A stretch of DNA of 64,000 bases from Steinernema hermaphroditum (lineage: Eukaryota > Nematoda > Chromadorea > Rhabditida > Steinernematidae). Positions 58,070 through 64,000 of the stretch are shown here, piece after piece. The stretch spans positions 3,560,012 to 3,624,011 of the forward strand of contig CM059623.1 of assembly GCA_030435675.1 (NCBI GenBank). The letters run 5' to 3'. How positions within the stretch are numbered: the stretch's first letter is position 1; every line of letters starts with the position of its first letter. The position numbers and the translations under genes were made by a program. A model generated the notes under the pieces. The model saw only the letters and a program-made list of their open reading frames with translations. It searched no databases and was not told where the DNA came from.

Positions 58070-59869
58070 CTGTCTCATTGATCTGAAATTAGCGCTGATA
58101 ACACTGCGACCATGGTTCCGCAAAAAGCCGCGGAATTTTTTGGATATAATGTTGAGACAAAAGCGCTTAACAAAGTCTATCAGTGATTTGTTCGTCTACG
58201 TTTCGCAAAATCAGACGAGACCGCTTTTGATGCAGGACATGTTTCATTCTACGCGTCGCGCGGGAGCCGAACTGGTCGTTTCTCGCTGTTCCAGCAGCAG
58301 AGAGTCAAAAATGACCAAACCGAACTTTGTTGACCGATGGACTTTTGTTAGTACGAGTAAAAAATAATTTGAACTAAATTTAGAAAAACTAATCATTATC
58401 TAACAAATTTGGCATATGAAACACAGTAAGACACAAAAAAATAAGTACGTCGAAAAGTGAACTCAAACGCTCTTGATTTGCTTTTGAAAATGCCAGCAGG
58501 ATGACACATTCGCTAACTCCCGAAACGAAATTTCTCCACAGGAACAGGCCGATAATTTTCAAACTTCGAGTTTTCCTATTTTGCGCGCTCTTCTTCTTGT
58601 TTAGATTTTAGGGCGGATGTGTTTGTATTCGATAGAAGCGTCATGACTAGCCTGTGGTTTGCTTTCAAATCTGGATAACTCCAGCTGCTTTGCAATGTTA
58701 ATACCATTTTTCGACTAATGGATGACTTCCTCGAATTATCGCTTTATGCGACACGGATATAAGAGGGTCTGGACGGGATGTAACGGAAAGAGATGCCTCA
58801 TCGTCATTACGCATTATCCTTTCCCGATTAGTTGCCGTCCCCTCTTCCAGTCGTTCCTGCTAACAGTGAAGTGAATTCCTATTTGATCGTTAAGTTAACG
58901 TTTTACTGCTTTGTGCATTTCTAAAGTGTGTGTTTTCCATCATGTGCTGTGGGATGACTATACAGAATTCCTCTTTATGCGATGAGTAACAACCAATCCA
59001 AATCCGTTTGAATGACTCAAACTGTCTATCCTGTCTGCAATGTTTCTGTCTCCTCTTTGCAAAACAAACAGTTTAGTTTTCTAGTTGTTGGTTGCGGTCG
59101 GTCGTTTTTGTTACTGATTTAAGGAAGGGTTTCCGAGATCTTAGAGATTAGAGATCGATGCTATCGCGACGTTTCACACCTCGTCTTATCGCGTTCCCGA
59201 TCTTACACACACAAATTCACACATCAAAATCTTATTTCATCTCCCCGCTTTCTCCAAAGCAAAACCGCAAAAGGACAATAAGCGTAGAAATGGGCTGCCA
59301 AGACAATATATAGCGTCGTCAAGCAACCGTCGCCGCGCGCAACTTTCGTTCATTTAGATTTACATCTAAGGAAGCATAGAACACGGCCATCCATCTCCGC
59401 CATTTCGCGCCATTTTCCACCGTTAAACCACTCGTAAATTTCAAAATGTAGCCAATTTAGGCGGGAAACGTGAAAATCCCACCTGTTCCACTGAAGGCAG
59501 CTGGCGAAAGTGCGCGAAACTTGGGCAGATGCCGGAGGTGATATCCGAAAATCCGGACATGGCCAAAGCGTCCCAAACGCAGCGGTATTCCTCTCCCGCG
59601 TTCCGCTCTCGCGCCTCTCGCGTTGCATTGTGTCCGTCCGTCCATCCGCCGATCAGTCGCCCGGCATCGCCTTCCCTTCCTCCCAGCAAATCGATCTCAT
59701 TTTTGTGTCTTCCCTACTGTAACTATGTGATCGATCGCCTAACCATCTGTGGCCCTTTCAGTTTTACCCTATGTGGCGCTAGTCATCTCCTCCGGCACGA
59801 GTACCGTCACTCTCTCCATCCGTCCGTCTCCGTCATCGCCCCAAGGAAGCAAGCACTGTATCGATCGGC
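58070..59869. promoter_or_regulatory. divergent intergenic region between MORC and STARD3-like genes
   Basis: About 1.8 kb shared upstream by two genes pointing away from each other. A small hairpin (GGTTCCGC/GCGGAA type) lies at 58,114-58,136 close to the MORC start. The G+C-rich part at 59,320-59,870 is probably the promoter and 5' UTR of the STARD3-like gene. Overlapping ORFs there are compositional. Confidence 0.4.
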
Positions 59870-62800
59870 ATGGACAATCCGCACACGCCCTTAATCTATG
59901 ATGAACACGCGATGTCCAAAGATCGCCGGCGATTTCTCGTTTTTTCCGTTTTCGACTCCGCCATCGCCGTGGTCCTATGGTTTCTCTGTTTGGTGAGTCT
60001 TTGAAAAGTTTGGAAAGGGCGCCCGCCGGAGTGGTGTTCGATCATCGGGATATTGATTAGTCGATGACGAATAATCCGATTAGGAGAAGTTGGAGATGAT
60101 CTGTCCTTTAAGTGATTAACCCTCTGAATACGACCTGTAGCCACAGATCCGGTTTGAAGATATCCTCTTTCGAAGCACTTTCAGAGAAACAGCTATGGTT
60201 TGGAAACGCCTGACCACTTAGGAAAGGCGTAACCTCACCTGAGCGATAATTAAAAGTAGCCGATTTTTAGCCTGTTCTGATTTTTAATTAGGCGTTTCGA
60301 AATGTATTAAACGTTATCTATTTATAGACGTCCGCTGATAGTGGAGACGGGAGTGAGAAAATCGATGACAAGAATGTTAACATGTACAGTCAGGGAAGAT
60401 AGTTCTAGGAGGTAGAGGCTTACGATGAAGCTTCTTTAAAGGTCAAATTCCGATAGAAGAAGCTCCAGCACAACACACGTTCTTTTGCCCTTAGATAGTC
60501 CCCGATAACATCCTGAAATCGTACAGTTTGAAAGCCGTGGAGATCATGATACTCCAAGTTTGACAGGCATTTGCATTGAGTCAATTCTAGAGTCCTATCC
60601 AAGAACGATAGAGACAGGAGAGAGCACCAGACATAGACAGCTAGGAGCGGTAGTAGACAGGCAGATTTTCACGTACGCCACTCACTCCTCTGCAAATGAT
60701 GCCTGCCAACTACCGTACTATCCCAAATCCACTCGAGCACCTCTAATCTGGAACCATCGCGAACCCTTTGCTTGCAGGTGTCCCGAAACGACAAAGTCAG
60801 CCTCTGGGAGAAGTTCCTTCTCGAGGTCAACATCCTCCAGCCGAACTTCTTCGAGCTCTCCGGCTTCGACGTCGTCATAGCGGCGCTAATCCGGACGTCG
60901 GCGATGCTCCTCCTTTACGGAGTAATCCGCATCTCCATCTGGGCACCGGTGCTCTTCACCACGTCCGCCACCACCATCTACACCGGCTTCAAGGCGCTCC
61001 TCTACTTCAACAGCATCGGTCACAGCGGCTTCCAGCAGTACTTGCTCATTCTGCTGCCGTTCACCATCGCCTGGGTCGAGCTCTTCATGATGCCCTGTCA
61101 GGTGCTGGCGCACGAACGGAGGGCCGCGCGAGACGTAGACGGCTACGACGTCGAGACCGGCCGGACGCGGTATTCTCGTGCGAGTGGTAGTCGAGGAGGC
61201 GGTCGGACATCCGTGGCCGCTGTGAGGAATCTGATGACGACCGACGACGAGTTCCGCTCCGCTATGGAGTACACTTCAGGTGAGTGGCGACCGAAACGAG
61301 ACAACAAATGGGCGTGGAATTTTTGTGTTAAATTTCGGGTATTCCGATTTTCAGTTCCCGCCAAATTGAGGGATTTGCTCCGAATGATTTACTCTGATGC
61401 CAGTTTATTTTTTACTCCTAGTGGGATGTTTCTCTGATGTCAGTATTCTGCGATTCTCAATTGCCTCATATCTTGAATGGAGTTAGTGTCGTAGTGTCCA
61501 GAATGCGCGGCTTGTCCGTTATGGTTCCAGAACCGCGCACGCAAAGCGAACTCTCGGCCAGAATCGTCCAGTTCAGCGTTTTCGACACTTCCGTGCTGCT
61601 CTCTTTCTTTCGATATCTTTTATAGCCAAATTTTGGAGTTTTCACTTGGAGATTTCGGCCAGTTCACTTGCGTGCTGCTCAAGTTCATGTTTTCCGCGTT
61701 CAGTGAATCATATTTTTAATGTTTTATCGGCAGGGTACGACGGGAGCAGCATGAGATGAGAGAAATACGTTTGTGTTTGACGGTCTTTAGCGATCTGATT
61801 GCAAATTTGCAGACGGTGAAAACTTGTTTCCAAAACGTGACATTAAAAAAAATGGAAAGGTTAATTTTCGAAAGTGACTTCGTTCCGTTTTCGGTAGATT
61901 AGGGATTAAAGGATTGAGCGTGTTGTTGACGAATTGGGGATGAGACGAGCTTAGAATGATGATTCGTGGAAAAGTAGCTTAACGTATATACCTGAGTCAT
62001 GGAAAGATTAACGATGAGGCATTGGCTTAAGGCGAATATGGTGATGTAAGCTCTGGTGTGTCTCTCATAAACGACTGTTTGCCCACAGCATGACTAATAA
62101 TTCGTTGTTTTTCAGGTGAATCTGACCATGAAGGCGATGAACACCGAATTTCCGCAGGCGGAAGCGGCATCGTCTCAAAGCATGCTTACATTGACGCTGT
62201 GACTAAGGCGGAAGTCGAAGGCGAGCGCCTTCTGAGCGAAGTGGAAAGCTGGCGATTTGTCAACAAGGCCGACCCAGTGATTCGCTATCATGATCAGTCG
62301 CGCACCTACTACGTGCGAGCTGAGTTCGAAACGACAACGCGAAAGCTGTTTGAAGCCGCATGGAGCGATAACCACCAATGGAATCGGCAGATCACCAAAT
62401 TCAATGTATAACCTCTGCCCTTTGCGGTGCAATGTAACTCGCATTTTGTTTAGGTTATCCTGACGATTGACCTGAAGACGGAGCTCGTCCATACCATAAG
62501 TGCACCAGCGATGCGAGGCTACATTTCATCAAGGCAAAGTCATGTTGTTCGAACAATAATTTACGGTTGTGTTACAGAGATTTCGTCGATGTACGCCGTG
62601 TACAAAAGGACGAAGACAAAGATGTCTACCAGGGAACGTATATTTCCGTTGATTCGCCTATTCAGCCTCCTGATGTGAGAAAAAAAATTGTTAGGTAAGG
62701 TGTTTTGTCGTACCGGAGTTTAAACATCTACATCGCACGTTTCGATGCTAGATCGAAAACTGTGATTCTGTTATCGAATTAAAAAATCTCTTCCATTTCA

Positions 62801-63042
62801 GAGGCGAAAACGGCGTGAATCTCGTTCGAATTTCTCCCAGCCAACAAGAAGGTTTCGCTGTTTACGAGTGGCTAATGAACAGCGACGTCAAAGGCGGCAT
62901 CCCTCGGCGCCTTATCGAACGCACCATGGCCTCCTTCCTGGTTGGTTATGTGAAGGCACTCCGCGAGTTCCTGGAAACCATCGAGACAAGTGTCGTCACC
63001 AGTCCCACGGCGGAGCCAAGTGCGTCAACGGAAACGAATTGA
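59870..63042 (+). CDS. STARD3: STARD3-like sterol-transfer protein (MENTAL + START domains)
   Basis: Exons 59,870-59,992, 60,778-61,279, 62,116-62,405, 62,454-62,533, 62,578-62,694 and 62,802-63,042 give 450 residues (human 445). STARD3 is a late-endosomal membrane protein that tethers to the ER and moves cholesterol. The N-terminal MENTAL domain begins DRRRFLVFSVFDSAIAVVLW and has four membrane spans, the last near ILLPFTIAWVELFMMP. A phospho-FFAT-like EFRSAME (199-205) after an acidic TTDDE precedes the START domain (about 225-445), which shows TRKLFEAAWSDNHQWN, SSRDFVDVRRV and GGIPRRLIERTMASF. Intron 62,534-62,577 has a GC donor (AG/gcaaag), needed to make SSRDF. It is divergent from MORC. 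Confidence 0.93.
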
Positions 63043-64000
63043 CGACGAAGTAATTAGGTGATATGACGGGATATGTTGTGTATAGTCGTCTTTCTGTGTG
63101 ATATGTACAAATCAGAGATGTATTTAAGTTAATAACTCGGTGTTGTGATGCAAAACGTGTTCTGTTCGTAGAAAATTCACTTTATAAGAACGTGTTTTCT
63201 TTTCACCACATTGCGCAATGCCCGAAAGTTTCCTGGGGATCGACGACGTCCCCTCAGAAGACGGTCGCATTATTCTTCCTCGAGCACCTGGACAACAGCT
63301 GAACCTTCCTTCCGCCTCAGTGGGCACGCCTAACCAACCGTACCCGCTGGTCTTTGATTGCTTGCCCCGCTAATGACATGTTATTCACTCGGGTGACTCA
63401 CGTGTGGGAATTAATTAACTTAGCCGTCGGCTAATGAGATCGGTGGCACGGTTTACCTGGCGCCGGATAAGGTGTTTGTTTATGACCGCGCGACATCTAT
63501 GAACCCTTCGGCGGCTGTTTTGCAGCGCACTAATTAAGATCCCATTGGCTTTTCTGTGGACACGCGATGTTTTCGTCACTCTCTTTCCAGAATGGAAGTG
63601 ACGCGAGTGTAAACAAGAGATTGGTTTGGATCCTTGCGGAGTTATTTTGGCTAGAGTGTATTCCGCGTGGTGATCGGACCCCAGAAGTCAAAACACGGCA
63701 GTAAATTAAGGATGACTGAACGAAGAACGAAGAAATTTGTCTCTGTTTGTCTGACTTTTTTTCGCGCCGATGCAAACGGACTGTTGAATTTTAGTCCATT
63801 ATAAGAGTACGCCGCAATGGTTAGGTTGGCGTGCTCCGGTCTTAGAAGTGGCCTTCGCTGTGCTTCCTTTTTTTGCAGACCTTTTGCAGAATTTTGCAGA
63901 ATAAGGAATCGGTCTGAATGGAAAACGGTTTCATTCGCATTGTCCAGACACCTGCCCTGTTGGTCTACTGTCTGTATCATTGCAGAACACAAAGCATCGT
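63043..64000. other. downstream region with one small ORF
   Basis: A plus-strand ORF at 63,218-63,373 (51 residues, begins MPESFLGIDDVPSEDGR, ends in TAATGA) has plausible composition but no leader or splice signal and no family match; it is listed only as a possibility. The rest, including a GC-rich patch near 63,400-63,500, shows no gene. Confidence 0.3.

Overview
The window looks like nuclear DNA from a nematode, probably a free-living rhabditid; the species cannot be named from the sequence. The support is: most introns are 43-52 bp with GT...TTTCAG borders; AG acceptors sit directly before several start codons, as expected for spliced-leader trans-splicing (G-gamma, MORC, EAPP and POR genes); two genes on one strand lie 174 bp apart, an operon-like spacing; and the proteins are ordinary animal families. 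No rRNA, CRISPR array, intact tRNA or autonomous transposon gene was found.

Layout. Positions 1-37,000 are a gene-poor, repeat-rich tract. It holds one convincing but orphan first coding exon (minus strand, 18,463-18,602), several GC-rich promoter-like islands (1.75, 13.5, 25.7 and 30.0 kb, with another at 36.9 kb), segmental tandem duplications, tRNA-derived SINEs and MITEs. A dense series of about fourteen palindromic or half elements at 3.0-8.6 kb has tRNA T-arm/B-box sequence on both strands. The right part (37-63 kb) carries eight gene models: a four-TM TMEM272-like protein and EAPP (minus, operon-like); a frameshifted, 5'-truncated gene relic (minus); a heterotrimeric G-protein gamma subunit (minus); a secreted Ly6/LU-like cysteine-rich protein (plus); NADPH-cytochrome P450 reductase (minus); a MORC GHKL-ATPase with a CW zinc finger (minus); and a STARD3-like MENTAL+START sterol protein (plus). 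Exons were joined by hand from splice signals and protein-family matches. Total CDS lengths are divisible by three for every model except the relic.

The genes do not form one pathway. They are housekeeping or signalling functions: ER electron transfer to P450s, chromatin silencing, cholesterol transfer at ER-endosome contacts, G-protein signalling, and a nuclear E2F-associated factor. The most unusual material is non-coding. One theme is fold-back elements that carry a Pol III B-box/T-arm in each arm: short hairpins of about 85 bp, divergent full-length tRNA-like pairs, and a 266-277 bp hAT-type MITE with 8-bp target duplications. A second is a pair of opposing minisatellite arms inside a POR intron. 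A third is strong over-representation of the palindrome GTCTAGAC.
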